Source of the DNA: Microthyrium microscopicum
Taxonomy: Eukaryota > Ascomycota > Dothideomycetes > Microthyriales > Microthyriaceae
DNA length: 24,489 nt
Assembly (NCBI GenBank): GCA_010405405.1
Contig: MU004230.1
Coordinates: 1,448-25,936 of the forward strand
Direction of reading: 5' to 3'
The notes under the pieces were generated by a model. That model saw nothing but the letters and a program-made list of their open reading frames with translations. It ran no database searches and had not been told where the DNA came from. How positions within the stretch are numbered: the first letter of the stretch is position 1; each line of letters begins with the position of its first letter. Of this stretch, positions 1 to 13,414 are shown in pieces. Made by a program: the position numbers and the translations under genes.

Positions 1-1560
1 GCTAGGAATAATTTCTATAACTAAAGTATATTAGCTATTAAGGAGAAGGCTAAATTAAAACTAAGAATTATATATTGTATCTATACTAGCTATTTAATTA
101 GGACTTACTTCCTATCCTTATATTAATATACTAAATATTATAAACTATATTATGCAACAAAAAGTCTTCTTATATTATATAAGCTATTAACTATACTAAG
201 CTCTAATAATCCTATTAAAAGTAGTATATAATTAGCCTAGCTATGTACTCTATTTATAAAAATATATTAAAAGAGTAGGCTAGGGTAGGATACTACTAGA
301 AAGTTTAAAAGAAATATATAGAAGGAAAAGCTTAAATTATTAGCTACTAGAAATAAAATAAAAGGAATTAAATATATAAGGGCTAGCTAGGTTACGAATT
401 AAATTAATAAGAAGTTAACTACTTTAAAGCTCTAGTAAGGCTTTATAACTACGCCTATAGGTATTATTACTATCTATATTCTTATTAGAGTCCTTAATAT
501 AGACTACGCTACTTTTTTTAGTAAATAGTAAGTATTTATCTTTAAAATAGGATGTATTATTACTATTATCCTTAGGACTAAAGAGAGTAGGCTTGCTAGT
601 CTAATTTTCTTAGACATCTAGATTCTCTTCTTTAGGTTAGGCGGATTTAAGCTCCTATAATATAGTATTAAATAACTCTTTATTCTTATTGTTTACTTTA
701 TTGTATAGAAAGACAGCGTAGCGCTAATATAAGTAAACTATTTTAGTAAGAGTAGAAATAGTATTTTTAGTCTAGCCTAGATTAATAAGTATAGTAAAAG
801 TAGCGTAATTAATACTAATATAAGAAGTTATATTATATACTAAAATATTATTAGCTATAAGTTAATATACTAGCTTCTATGCTAGTTTGTTATCTATTAA
901 AATATTATATATAGCTTAATTATTAAACTTATTAGATCTAATATCTACTAAGTTCTATAGTGTAATTTAGTAATATTTCTATAATAATAAAGTGCTTAGA
1001 TAGAAGAATATAGGAAATAGTATATCCTAATTATATAAGATAACTCTATCTTCTAAAGCTTATCTATTCTTATATTAGAGTATAATACTAAATACTTACT
1101 TATTAAATATATAGGAGAAATCTTTACCTAGCTTAATATTAGAAAAGTTACACTATAGTTTAGTTAAGTAGTTATTAATAATCTTAAAGGTAGTACTAAA
1201 TATAGGATCCTTTTTAGGGTCCTACTTAGGTAGATTAGCTATATTATCTATAGTTATAGTATTATTTAAATACTAGACTACCTTATTTATAGTAATCTTT
1301 CCTTTATATTTTTTACTTATATTAAATTTGTCCTACTTAGCCTAGATAGCCTCCTTAGTATATAGATCGTTAATAGAGGGGTATTCTAATTTCTTCTAAT
1401 TAAGATACAATTTAAAGTAGGTAGCAAAAATCTAGTAAGTACCTAACTAGGTTAATAGAAGACTCTAACAAAAATAGATATATATATATAGAGAGCCTAG
1501 GCCTTAATAGTATTAGACGAGCTATTAATGTTAATATAACGTCTTAACTAATAAAATATA
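1..1560. other. RIP block, left segment without recognisable gene
   Basis: AT-rich, TpA-saturated sequence. I could not follow any reading frame convincingly and saw no tandem repeat. It may be the 3' continuation of the minus-strand remnant at 1,560-2,720, whose frame can be pushed a little further left but with a stop density no better than background. Confidence 0.5.
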
Positions 1561-2720
1561 AACTCGTAATTAGTTGTATTAAACTTTCCTTTAAAGTATT
1601 TAAGAAGAGTATTAGGGTCTATCTTACTAGTAAGCTTAGGATCTTTAGCAAGTTAGCTTTTAATATATTTCTAATTTGTAAGTTATTAGCTGCTAGAGTT
1701 TATAATATTAGATAGTTTTATATATACCTATATTCTCTTAAGAGTTTAAGACTTCTAGGTATTATAATTATCTTTATACTTCTTCTTTATAAGGTTAATT
1801 AGCTAGATGTAGTTAGACGAATTAACCTACTTCTAAAAGTAGAACTTAATAATAGTCTAGTAGTTTTCTTTACTACTTATATATATAAAATAGTTAATGC
1901 GTACATCTTAAAATATTTACTTTAATAAAGGAAAGTAGTTCTTATAGAGGGAATTAAGGTTTGTCTTATTATAAGGACAGCCTTATAATATATAGTTAGT
2001 ATATTAGATTATATATATAATCTAAACTTATACCTTTCTTCTTTTATGAATAAAATTTAATAAAAGTAGAATTAAATTCTTTTTTTAGTACGTTATTATT
2101 ATTCTTCTTCTCCTTATTAGATATAGATTTAGACTTTTTAGACTTTTTAGACTTTTTAAACTTTAGTTTAGACTTTTTAGATTTAGTCTTAGTCTTCTTT
2201 GTTAGACTAGTAGGTGTATAGTCTTTATTAGTATTAGATTTAGAGTCTACTTATACGGACTATTACTTAGAGCTACTAGTAATAACTATTTTCTTTAGAG
2301 ATTTTAGAATAGTATTAGTAAGCAGTTTTGTAGCAGACTACTAGGGAGCAATATTAGTAGACTTTTTAGAAGCAGTAGTAGTAGGTAGTATCTTTTATTA
2401 AATATTATTCTTTCGTATAGTAGGAGTTTTATTAGAAGGGCTAATAGAGTTTAACTTTTTAGTTTAGTTATTCTATTTATAGCATTTAGAGCCTTATTTA
2501 GTCTACTAAGAGCTATCTTTTTATAAGGCCCTAAGTGTAGTATTACTATTACTACGCTTAAGGCTAACTTAAGTAAATAGACTAAGGGTAGTATCTTAAG
2601 TATAAGAAGCTAAAGAGTCTTACTTTTTAGTTCGCTTTAGAAAACTAGTAATTGCTAGTCCGTAAGATTAAGACTAAGTACGGTTTATACGTAGGCTTAG
2701 AAGTCTCTTGGAGGCTATAA
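1560..2720 (-). pseudogene. RIP-degraded Lys/Ser-rich ORF remnant, family unknown
   Basis: On the minus strand one frame holds together across the segment. It includes a run of about 40 codons with no stop at 2,101-2,220 that encodes a strongly basic tract of repeated Lys-Lys-Ser and Lys-Ser units (2,101-2,200). Upstream parts (2,220-2,700) are rich in Ser, Thr, Lys and Asn, suggesting a disordered basic N-terminal region. Downstream (to about 1,560) the frame becomes hydrophobic and more ordered but carries many TAA/TAG codons, as expected if CAA/CAG were converted by RIP. No start codon is evident and I do not recognise the family. It could be an accessory (DNA-binding or gag-like) protein of the same transposon block. 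The frame assignment is fairly good in the basic tract and weak elsewhere. Confidence 0.4.
2108..2200 (-). repeat. Short tandem coding repeat (Lys-Lys-Ser units)
   Basis: On the plus strand the unit gactttttag is repeated with small variation at about 2,128-2,180. Read on the minus strand this is aaa-aag-tct repeated, giving Lys-Lys-Ser units. It is a low-complexity basic tract within the surrounding ORF remnant. Confidence 0.6.
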
Positions 2721-4915
2721 TAAGATAATATAATAAAGGGAAAAATATAGAATAAAAGCAAACGAAAGATATAGTAGATGATAAACGTATCTTATAATAA
2801 GAGAATGAAATAAGATAAGATGAGATAAAAGAGAATAAGGGTAGAAATATTAGGAAAAGGATAATAAAAAGAGGGTAACTAGTTAATAAGTAGACTATTA
2901 GAAGTTAATAGTTAAATAGATTAGTTTAAATGTTATAATAGCTACTATCTAATAACGCTAAGTATTACTTACACTCCTTCTATAGTCTATAAAAACGAAA
3001 TTAAAGGAATAGATGTAAGTTAATATTTTATAGGTAAGAGAAAGGGATATTAAAGAAAATAAAAGTTACAATATTATTTAAAGCAAGATAGAAGTAGAAT
3101 GGTAGTAGGAGCTTTATAGGCAAACGTACTATAGGCTAATATATTACTAATATCTATAACTTTACTCTTATCTAGTTTATTAATTTAGTACTATCTAGAG
3201 ATTTCTTATTATATAATAGTATAACTATATATATTTTAACTCCTAATAACTTTCTATATAACTATATCTATACCTACTAATAATTTAGGTAAATATACTA
3301 GATATATAAGAGTAGGATTTTAATTACTTTCTTTAACTTCCTATCCTAAGCTTGTAATTAAAGAATAATTTTTTTGCTATTTATTTATATTTATCTAGTG
3401 CTATGCTCTATATTCCTTTTAGGTACTTACTAAATATATCTTTATTATAGATAAATATCTAACGCATTATCTAGTTAGACTGTTTCTAAAAAATATATTA
3501 ACTACTAAAGCTATATTGCCTTAATTATTTCTAGAGCGTACCTTCCTTAGCGCTAGTACTACTACTACGACGTTTAAGTTAAAAGATGTTCGCCTTCTAG
3601 TTAAGTTACTATATCTTATAACTAAAATAGACTTTACTACTAAATTGTAACTATAGCTCTTTTATTTCGCTGTAAACTCTAGTTATTTAGCTGTCTATTG
3701 CTATTAGCATAGGCTAAAGGGTTTTTATTCTCTAACTTATTGCCTTAAGCCTTATTATTATAATTAAGCCTTCTCTTAATTATTTAGAAACTACTTTCCC
3801 TTTAGATGATATACTTTGTATACTGTAATATATACTTAATAATAATAGTACTTAAGAGCTAGCAACTATATACTAGCTGCTGTGACCTTTAAAGATTAAA
3901 TTTACTCTACTCTTAATTTTAATAACTTATAATCTAGGCTCTTAGTATATAGTCCTAAACTTTCTAATTAACCTCTACTATATATTAATATAGAGTTGAC
4001 TTTTTATCTTGTTCTTTATATTTACTTAATTCTTTTAATAATATTCTCTTTTATTCCTCGTTACTCTAATAGAGAATACGTTTAAGGAATATTAGTCTCC
4101 TATTAAGTCTATATTATTATAGTGTTAAAAATTCCTAAGATTAATATTAAGAGTAGAGTTATATAGGTATAAGCCTATAACCCCTTTTTTTAATTTATAA
4201 ATAGTATATTCTTAATTTATAGAATATTATATTAATAATTATTATTAAATTTAATATTCTAACTAGTATCTTCTTAGAACAATAACCTATACTTAACTTC
4301 TAGAAATTATATAAGCTATTAAATTAACTAGTACTAAGTAGTACCTTATAATTAAGTCTAAACTAGCTATTACTATTATATAAGTAAATACTACTCTCTA
4401 AATAACTTTTAAGTAGCTATAGTAGTTTAATACTATAAAATATACCTTCTCTTAATTTAAGGATTAGCTACTTCTAAATTATATTTAAGAAGTAGTCCTT
4501 AAATAAGAGCTAAATTAGAATATATAACCTTTTTACTACCTTATTATTTTTGTATCTTTTTAGTCTATAAAAACTAGTACCCTTTTATTTTGACTAAAGC
4601 TAACTATTAAATATATCTATAGTAGCTATTCCCTATTATAATATTATTCCTAAAGACTAATTTATACATGTAAAGAATCTTAGATATTCGTACCTTATAG
4701 ACTAAACTAAATCGCTCTTAAATAACCTAATATTTACTTACTAATACTACCTAAGTTCTAAACTCTACTTATAAATTAGACCTTAACTTAAGATTATATT
4801 TACTTTTGTATTTACTATGCTATATATAGTTAGCTATCTCTTAAAGGACCCTAATACTTAGAATGATTTAGATATTCCTTATAGTAATAAATACTTAACT
4901 TTAGAGCTAACTATT
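2720..4915. other. RIP block, no gene recognised
   Basis: AT-rich and TpA-enriched throughout. From about 2,700 to 3,130 the strand is purine-rich (agaaaataa-type strings), unlike the rest, so it may once have been a spacer or promoter between the divergent remnants at 1,560-2,720 (minus) and 4,916 onward (plus). I see no coherent reading frame, tandem repeat or RNA gene. Confidence 0.5.
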
Positions 4916-7900
4916 ATGCTATCTAATAAAGCAACTACCTATATTTAAGGTCCTAAGAGAGCTTATACTAGATGGGAAGTTAATCCCTTAGTAGTATGTT
5001 AAGCATAAGCTTCGTAGGATCTAGCTAGTTAGAGCGTACATCTAGAGATTTAGTAAGTAATTAGGCTACGTACTCTAAATATCCTATTAGATCGTATTTA
5101 GAATTAGTACTTAAATGTTATTAAGGATAATTAGACTATCGAGCTACTAAATAATACCTATATTAATATTATAATAATAAATTAGATTTATATAGTACTA
5201 CGAAATACTAAGGAGACTATTACTTAAATACTATTAGACATTCCTAAGATTGCTAAGCTATCTTCTAAAAATATACCTTACGAGGAAATTAATTAGTAAC
5301 CTATAAAGTAATTTAATTATAAGGCTAAGCCTAAAGGCCTCCTAGATTATATTATAATAGTTAATTTAGGAGAAGACTTAAATGCGCTAGATCTTAGCGT
5401 TTCTAGCTTATCTAAGCTGCCTACTCTCTCTACTTCCTCTAATAGTTCTATAGATATTAATAAACAATTATTTGTTGCTATTACTTATTATAATTTATCT
5501 TCCTTCTTATCTTCTCCTCCTAGCTTAAATCCTAAAGAAGATTTATTAACTAAAGTTTTATATAAATTTAATAATAATATAGCTTCACCTTTTAAGTTTA
5601 CTCTTAGTGCCTTTATATTTTTAGAAGGTATATTACGCGAGGCTTATAAGTCTATAGTTAAAGTATTTAAACTTGTAACTCTAGATAATATTACTAACCT
5701 TTCTAGCTAGAAAGACATACTCTAGAAACGCTTAATCTAATTATTACTTCTAGTTAAATAGTAAAAATAAATACTAGAGCTAGACCCTATAGTACTTCCT
5801 ACTTAGTAATCCTATATAGAAGATATAAAATTCTTTAATATAAAGTATATATTTTAACTATAGTTATAATTAGAGAGTATAACTAACGTAATATATAAAG
5901 GAATAGTAAAACTTGTTAATAAACCTACTAAGCTATAGTATTTAAGAGCTTAGGGATCTTCTTACTAGTTAACTAGTAGCTACTTTGCTATATATACTAA
6001 TAATATGCTAATTTTGCTATTAGACTTTATAGGCTTTTTCTATAGCTAAGAGGAGTGCAAAATCTAATGTATAGATAATTAGAAGTTACTTTATATAAGT
6101 TATATTATCTATATTAGTTGTAACTATATAGAAAAAGTAAGGTTACAAGGTAGATATCGTCTTATTATAATATTTATTTAGGAAGCTATTAGTAGAGACT
6201 AGTTACTAGTATTGTTTCGTGTCTAATTAATATTAGAATTATATATATATAAATATAGAGAACTTTTTCTTATTAAAGCCCTAGAAGTTAAGATATAGGA
6301 AGATAACATTACTAGCTATATAAAATTAGTGTTTCTAGATTATTATAATTAAGGTAAACCTAAAAAGCGTTAAGCTAATTAGGAGAGTCTAACTGCGTAT
6401 AACTATATTATTTATAAAATTATTAACTTAGAGTTAGGTAGTCTTAGAAATCTTATATTATTAAACCTACTACGTGGCAAACTAGAGATTAAAGAATTTA
6501 GTTATAAATATATTATTAGTAACTTTACTAACCTACGAAAGAATATTTACTTAATTTCTATAAATATATTTATTAATAGTTTTAGCGTCTAGCGAAATAT
6601 ATATTAAAAGTTAATAGGCTTTTATGCCTAGCTATAGGTCTATAGTAGACGTTTAGGTAATAAATAGTAAAACTAATTTATTATTATATTAGGACTATTT
6701 AGTAGTTACTTTAATAATATATATAATATACTTATTTACTTCTATAATCTTAACAAAAGCGTAACTATTATAGTTAATAGTAGGCTAATATTCGTATATG
6801 CCTTTTTAATAGCTTATATATTTAACCTAGTTTAATAAAACGAATTAGCTAGCTGTAAAGTATATAATATAAAACTTAGCTATTATTATTATCTAATTAG
6901 CTTAGATAAGCGTAATAATCTTAATTATAATATTATTACTTAAGGATAATACTACTACTATATATAAAGAGAATAAGAATAAGCTAATATATTAAGTATA
7001 GCTACTAAAAAGACTAAGCGTTTAATAGAACTTAGTCTATAAAAATATAAAAGCATAGTTATAAAATTATTACTAGCTCTTAACCTTTTTACTATAAGAC
7101 TACTTAATATTATATATTCTAAGTATTAGGGTATTAGGAAACTAAGTAATATAATTTTATAGAGTCTTATTATTAATAAGAAATATACTATAAATATAAA
7201 TTTAGTATTATAGTAGCTTCTATTTCCTTTAGGCTAGGGCTACTTATAATCTTTAATTTATTACTTAAATTTATACTAATAATAGGAACTTAGTAGGCTA
7301 ATAATTATTATCCTAATCTTACTTTACTTATATTTAATAGACTATATAATGAATCTATACTTAGTTACTATTATTAAGGATGCCTACTAAAAGGATATTC
7401 CTAATTGTACTAATAAGAGAACTATAACTAACATTATAACTACTATCTACTAAAAGATTACTTAATTTAATCTTATTACTAGAGGCTATAACCTTATAGA
7501 TAACTAATATAAAAATATAGCAATAAGGATTATTAAGGCTAGGTAAGCTTTAGCTAAATTCTTTAAGGTTGTAGCTAAGGCTAATTCTTAGGATTCTAAG
7601 AATAAGGGGCCTAGTTGGAAATCAAAAGAAAAGTAGCTAGTAAAGCGTAGCTAGTAAAAGAATACAATCTAGTTATAATCCTTTACTGCCTTATTAGAAG
7701 CTAATAATAACTTTAACGATAGTGCTAGCAATTAGGATAATACATCCTCTTAATTAAGCGATAGACTATGACAATCTAGTCGTGCAAGGAATGGTTCTAA
7801 GCTAAGACGAGCTATATTTATATTGTTATTAGTAGATAATAATAACGAAGAAGCTTAATCTTAATTCCTTAGCGAAGATAATAATAAATTATTAGCCGTT

Positions 7901-9200
7901 AGCTAAGATAATAGTTTCTTTAAGTCCTTAGACTCTATAGAAGACGACGCTAATATAGATAATAATATTATTAATAAGATTATTAAAGGTCGTAGTAAGC
8001 GTAAAGATAACTTTAAATTTCTATATAAGGCTGCTCTCTAACTAAATATGCATATTAGTCGTTATCTACTAGATACTATAAAGGAATATGCCTTACTATA
8101 TTTAATTTAAACTTAAGAGGGCAAATAGTTCTATAGGTTAGTATTAATCTTAAATTATCTACGCGTAAGAAGTAACGATTTGCTAATATACTTGTAGTAT
8201 TTTTAAAGACGATATACTACTTATAAACAAGTAAGAACTTATAGCTTAATTAATATATTAAGAATGTATATAGCTAATAATTTCCTTTACTATAGCTAGC
8301 TCCTTTACCTCTAAGTATCTAGCCTAGAATGAAAGTTTCTAGAATATTATTTGTATATATCTAAGCCTATTTAATTGTATTAACTTACGAGAATGCTTTA
8401 GAGAATCTTAAGAGGAACTAGAGAGTTTCTTAGTTAAGTCTATTGCTAAGGATTATAATTATATAGTAGTAAATGTATTGTTTGCTATAAAGTCTAATAA
8501 TATTAAGAAACGTACTAATCTCCTTCTAAATGTATGAAAGCTAGATATACTATTAGATATAAATATCTTTATTATGTTATTTTATAATACTTATTAATAG
8601 GACTATAATATAGACTTTACTACCTTTAAGGATTAGTCTATTAAGTAGGTATAGAGAATTATATTTACTAATAGGTAAGCGTACTATAACTATATGCCTA
8701 ATTACTTAGATACTCTACTAACTTTTTTATATAGGAATATAGACTATTATTATTTTTAGATTAATAACTTTATATAAATCTCTTTAACTAAGTACGCCTA
8801 AATTAATAGAATCTTTACCTATTAATGAGCTAATATTACGCGCGCCTTTATTATTATTACCTTAGTTAAAGCCTATATAATATAATAGGGTACTAATAAG
8901 AACCTAATATTAGATATTATAATATACAAGATATTATATAGATAATAGATTATTAGTTTGCTATTACTAAGTAGTAAGCTTATCTAGATAGTACTATAGT
9001 TTAAAGAAAGTAAGGTTATATACTTTAAGTATAATATATACTTTATATAAATATATTATAGTTGTTTCTTAGATAGGTTACTCTTTATAATAGTTAATAT
9101 ATATATAATATAGGTATAGTATATAGCAAATTAATATATATAGATATACTTTTATATTTTACTCCTAACTATATATATCTACCTTACTTAAATATAGTAG
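4916..9200 (+). pseudogene. RIP-degraded class II transposase-like gene (tnp2-like)
   Basis: Starting at ATG 4,916, one plus-strand frame can be read to about 8,340 (about 1,140 codons) without a frameshift. It includes a stretch of about 110 codons free of stops at 5,380-5,709. The breaks are mostly TAA/TAG where Gln would be natural, as RIP of CAA/CAG predicts. A shift to the next frame occurs between 8,342 and 8,391 (indel or intron), after which coherent sequence continues to about 9,200. From memory, parts resemble large fungal proteins with a Tnp2/CACTA-like transposase core. A segment at about 6,530-6,690 (IFINSF..QRNIYQKLIGFY) corresponds to the 'FIDGFGLYRNMYRTLMGFY' region. One near 6,780-6,850 (F.YAFLIAYI..LVQQNELASCK) matches the 'F.D.PQQ...G...' region. 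One near 8,045-8,100 (NMHISRY...IKEYAL) matches 'NVHIGLHY..IAEEYAL'. Family assignment is tentative and the coding nature fairly secure. Confidence 0.5.
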
Positions 9201-10355
9201 TACTTATTAGTAGTACTATAAAAGAATATATAGATACTATAATACTAAGTTAATATATAATATTTAATTTATATATAATTTTTAGAGTTATTAACTATTA
9301 GTATTATAGCTAGTAAGTATATAGATTACTTAGTAAAAAGAAAGAGTTGCTTTTAGCTATAGGTAGGGCTATACTATAAAATAATATAAGTATATTAGCA
9401 AAAATACTAACCTATACTTCTAATATTATAATAGATAACGTTATAGCGTTTCTCTAGAAGAGGGGCTATTACTTACTATTAATACTTCTAACCTTATACT
9501 CTACTAAACTAACTAATATCTTATATTAATATTGTCTTCTATTTAACTACCTAACGCCTCATCTACTTAGTTAATTTTGCAATTAATACTGTTCGCTATA
9601 CGCTAGGTGAACTAATCTAGTAGTACTTAATAATAATATACTATCTATATTAGCCTTTAGAGTAACCTATGCCCTTATTTACTGTAAATATAGAGTTTAT
9701 TTCTAATTGTACTCTATTAACTTTATTTCTATAGACTTTACGATTTTTGCTCTTATAGTAGTAGATAGTAATAGACTATAGAAGGTTTCCTAGAATAAGG
9801 CAATATAAAGAAGTATAATATAAAAGAATTTATAAATAAACAAACTGTATATAGTATACTAATAACTATAGAATATTTAGTAATTAATATATAGTTAGTA
9901 TAAGGCGCTATATATACTCTTATAATTTAATACTAATATAGGAATAGCTCCTACTTTAATTAAAGATATATACTAACTATAGTAAACGAAAATAATAAAC
10001 CTAAGCTAATAATAGACTTTCTAATTAGTAGTATAGTTCTATTATATAGCAAGTTCACTATACAATATTCTATTTTAACTACTTAATTAAATTAATTAAG
10101 TATATAATACGAAATAATATTATATATATACCCTTTACTTCTTTACTATAACTATAGCTATAGAATACGCTAGCTTAGATACTTATGTATACGTCTATAC
10201 TACTAGTAATTAAAAGAAGATAAGCTTATAGTTAATAATACGATCTAAATCTAGCCTTATATATTCTTAAAGCTACTACTAATCTATTATTAATATAGGG
10301 TAATATACTCTTATATAGTATAAATTTCCTCTAGTACTAAACTAATATAACTAAT
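9200..10355. other. RIP block between two convergent ORF remnants
   Basis: AT-rich, TpA-rich sequence between the 3' end of the plus-strand transposase-like remnant and the tandem repeats at the 3' end of the minus-strand remnant. Open stretches occur (for example about 9,419-9,520 on the plus strand) but I could not tie them to either frame. No other feature seen. Confidence 0.4.
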
Positions 10356-10357
10356 AG

Positions 10358-10770
10358 TATGTAATTTCCTTATATTAATTACCTTCTATATCTTTAAATA
10401 TTCTTATATATAGATAGTTTGTAAGGCGCTTATCCTTATCTACTTCTTATACTTACTTTAATTTATAATCTATTAAGCTAATAGTAGGTAATTCTATTAT
10501 ATTAATTACTGCCTATACCTCTAATTCTTTACGTAGACAAATAGTCTATAAGGCGCTTTTCCTCCTTTACCTCTTGTACTTACTTTAATTTATAATTCGT
10601 TAAGCTAATAGTAGGTAATTCTATTATATTAATTACTATTTACACCTCTAATTCTTTATGTAGATAGATAGTCTATAAGGTGCTCCTTCTTCTCTACCTC
10701 TTGCGCTTACTTTAATTTATATTCTATTAAGCTAATAGTAAGTAATTCTACATTATCTTTAATTTCTTAT
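10358..10770. repeat. 127-bp tandem repeat, about three copies
   Basis: The anchor aaggcgct (third copy aaggtgct) starts at 10,423, 10,550 and 10,677, and the anchor gtaggtaatt (third copy gtaagtaatt) starts at 10,484, 10,611 and 10,738. Both give exactly 127 bp spacing. Intervening sequence (taatagtaggtaattctatt, ctctaattcttta, cttactttaatttat) is shared between copies with mostly transition differences. Similar sequence before the first anchor gives a little over three copies. Because 127 is not a multiple of three, each copy throws a read-through frame into a new register. Confidence 0.85.
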
Positions 10771-13414
10771 TTCTTATCTACGTATATTAATAATATATAT
10801 ACTAAGTATACTATACTGTTACTTAGCTTAACTATATATATAAAAAGTTGCTCTGTTTAGCTTATAGTAGATAATTTAATTTACGGCGTAGAATACTATC
10901 CTATTATTTAGACGTTGCTTTTACTTATCTATAGATAAGTTAGCTTTTAAACCTAGCTTATTTTATTTGTCTATTAGCTAACGGGCAATAATCTAGACTT
11001 CTTTTATTAATTAGGCTAGCTGCTAATATTATAGTATGTAATATAACTCCTTGAATTTAACTAAATAAATCTAGTATACTTTAAGTCCTATAAACTAAAA
11101 TTTCTAGTGGCTAACAATTCGTTCTAGATACTAAGCTATAGGACTAACTACTAGTAATATGTTTAATAGTAAGACTTCTACTAGCTTATAATATCTAGTA
11201 GGTCTTTTTGATTATAAATTAGTATTACTTATAGTAAATAATACGCTATATATCTAAAGCCTTATTCCTAGTATTTTATAGTAATTGTAAGGCTATATCT
11301 ACTTATAGCTATTTTTATTAACTTACTCTTTACTCTTCTAAATCTATAGTACCTATAGCTAGTAATTTAATATTACTTTATAGTATATTTACTTAATGCC
11401 TATACTGATATTAATGCTAGATCTTCTATTACTTAACTAACTTAAGTTATATTACCTTATTATAGAATAAGCCTTACTTATAGCATACAATTTAAAATAA
11501 TAATATAGCACTAATAACTACTTAGTTTTAATAGCTATATTAGATCGTTTCTAAGGCGCTAAAATATCCTAGCTTATTTAAGTAACTCTATAGATATATT
11601 ACTAACAGTAAATAATTAGCAATTATTTGCCTAGCTTCTCTTTTAGTTAGTTCTTCTTTTACTATAAAGCACCTAAAGCTAACTAATACTATAGTATAAT
11701 AAAAGTAATATATCTATAGAACTACTAGGTTATAGGTACGTTGCAAACTTGCCTTAATTTCTAGTATACCTTAATTATAATATTTATTACTCTATATATC
11801 TAGTTCTAAAAGTGCTAATAATAAGCAATTTATTATTATTATCCTAAGTATAACTATACTAGTTAACTGTATACTAAGTAAGTATAATGTCTTTAAGAAT
11901 TAAAGTTTAATATAGTTTCTTAACTAATAGATAGTACTATAGGTTATTATTATACTCTATATTACTATATACGAATACTAAGAAGTAGGAGGTAAGTATT
12001 ATTCTTCTATATCTTTAATGTATATTAACTATATATGTATAAAAATTACTATAATAGCTTGCTTCTTTTTTAAACTATAGTATTGTTACCCGCTAGTACT
12101 AATAGAATATATCTATCCTTTTTAGATCTAGACTTAATAAGTTTTATTCTTATTCCTTAATGATAGATACTTATTTTAATATAACTTATAATACTAAGAT
12201 TCTATAGACTTATAGACGATACTCTTTCCTAACCTACCTTACTACCTTGCCTAGCTATATTCTTCCTTTAAGTTTATATTAAATATTTTTATTAGTACGT
12301 TTTAAATTTAGGACGTAGTAAGTATATCTAGTAAGAGGTTATATAGTTATATAGGTAGTACTTTAGTTTATAAGCTTATATAGTTTCTTAAATACGCTAT
12401 ACTATTAAGCTATATAGATTTAGCTACTAGTAAGTAATTTATAATTATATTATAATATATTATACTCTTATCTCTAGTAATAGTATATTAATATAACTAT
12501 CTATAAAATAATGCATATAATAGTATACTAAGTAAGGATTTCTAGCTATATATAATATAACTATATATTTAATAGTAGTTATAAGAAATAGTAGTTTATC
12601 TAGCATACTATGTCTTCTACTACTTACTAACTATAAAATAGGCTATACTATTTAGAATTGTAAAATGTATATATTACTAAGTTACGTATATACTACTAAT
12701 TTATAAGACTTCGCTTCTAATTAAATATGCTACTTAGTTAATTATACTAACTATTAATGTAGCCTAATCTAATAGCCTAGAGATTATATAAAAAGTTCTA
12801 TTAAAAAAAAGCTAAAGTTATATATAATATTATTACTTATATAAGTAAGTACTATATAAAGTATATTATCTACAATAATTTTAAGTCTTATTAATTAGAG
12901 AATTAATAGTATTATACTAAGATATATATTTACTAGTTAAGCTAACTATTTAGATTTATAGAAAAGAGGAATTACTTAAATTTTATATTTAATAGAACCT
13001 ATAGTTGTATGTAGAACTATTCCTTATTAAATACTATAAACGTCTAGCTACTTTATTATATTAAACATTCTATCTACTATATCTAGTTATTAACTTAATT
13101 ATTATATTATATAGATTTAAATGTCTATAATGACCTACTTATATATAGCATTTACTAATAAGTTTATTTTATTATTGCTTAAAGTTAAGAGCTTATATAA
13201 TTATTAATTACCTTTAACTCTAACTATTTTTAGTTAGAAAATTATACTATTATATTTAATACTAAAATTATAGATCTTGATTTTAAATGTCTACAATACG
13301 CCTATTATGATAGAATAGATTACAAAATTTAGTATACTAAAGATAGACTAGTAATAGTATATTTAATTACCTCTAGGGCGCGCTATAGTAATCCTATAGA
13401 TGTAGGTTTACCAT
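10560..13414 (-). pseudogene. RIP-degraded minus-strand ORF starting in inverted repeat, family unknown
   Basis: From the minus-strand ATG at 13,414-13,412 (Met-Val-Asn-Leu-His-Leu) a single frame can be read down to about 10,560, roughly 950 codons, with no frameshift that I can detect. Breaks are TAA or TAG. In several segments this frame is clearly the best of the three: 11,641-11,700 and 10,981-11,040 have no stops, against three to five in the alternatives. Elsewhere the advantage is small, because TpA enrichment creates stops in all frames. The predicted protein has Lys/Glu-rich helical-looking parts (KEELTKREARQ near 11,620-11,655) and enters the 127-bp tandem repeat at its C-terminus. 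I do not recognise the family. It is convergent with the transposase-like remnant, so the two may be genes of one element. Confidence 0.45.

Noticed and set aside
12181-12260. Walker A-like string (GRLGKS) in the minus-strand ORF remnant, hinting at a helicase
   Set aside because: The spacing does not fit the [AG]xxxxGK[ST] pattern and no other helicase motif was found, so I do not call a helicase.
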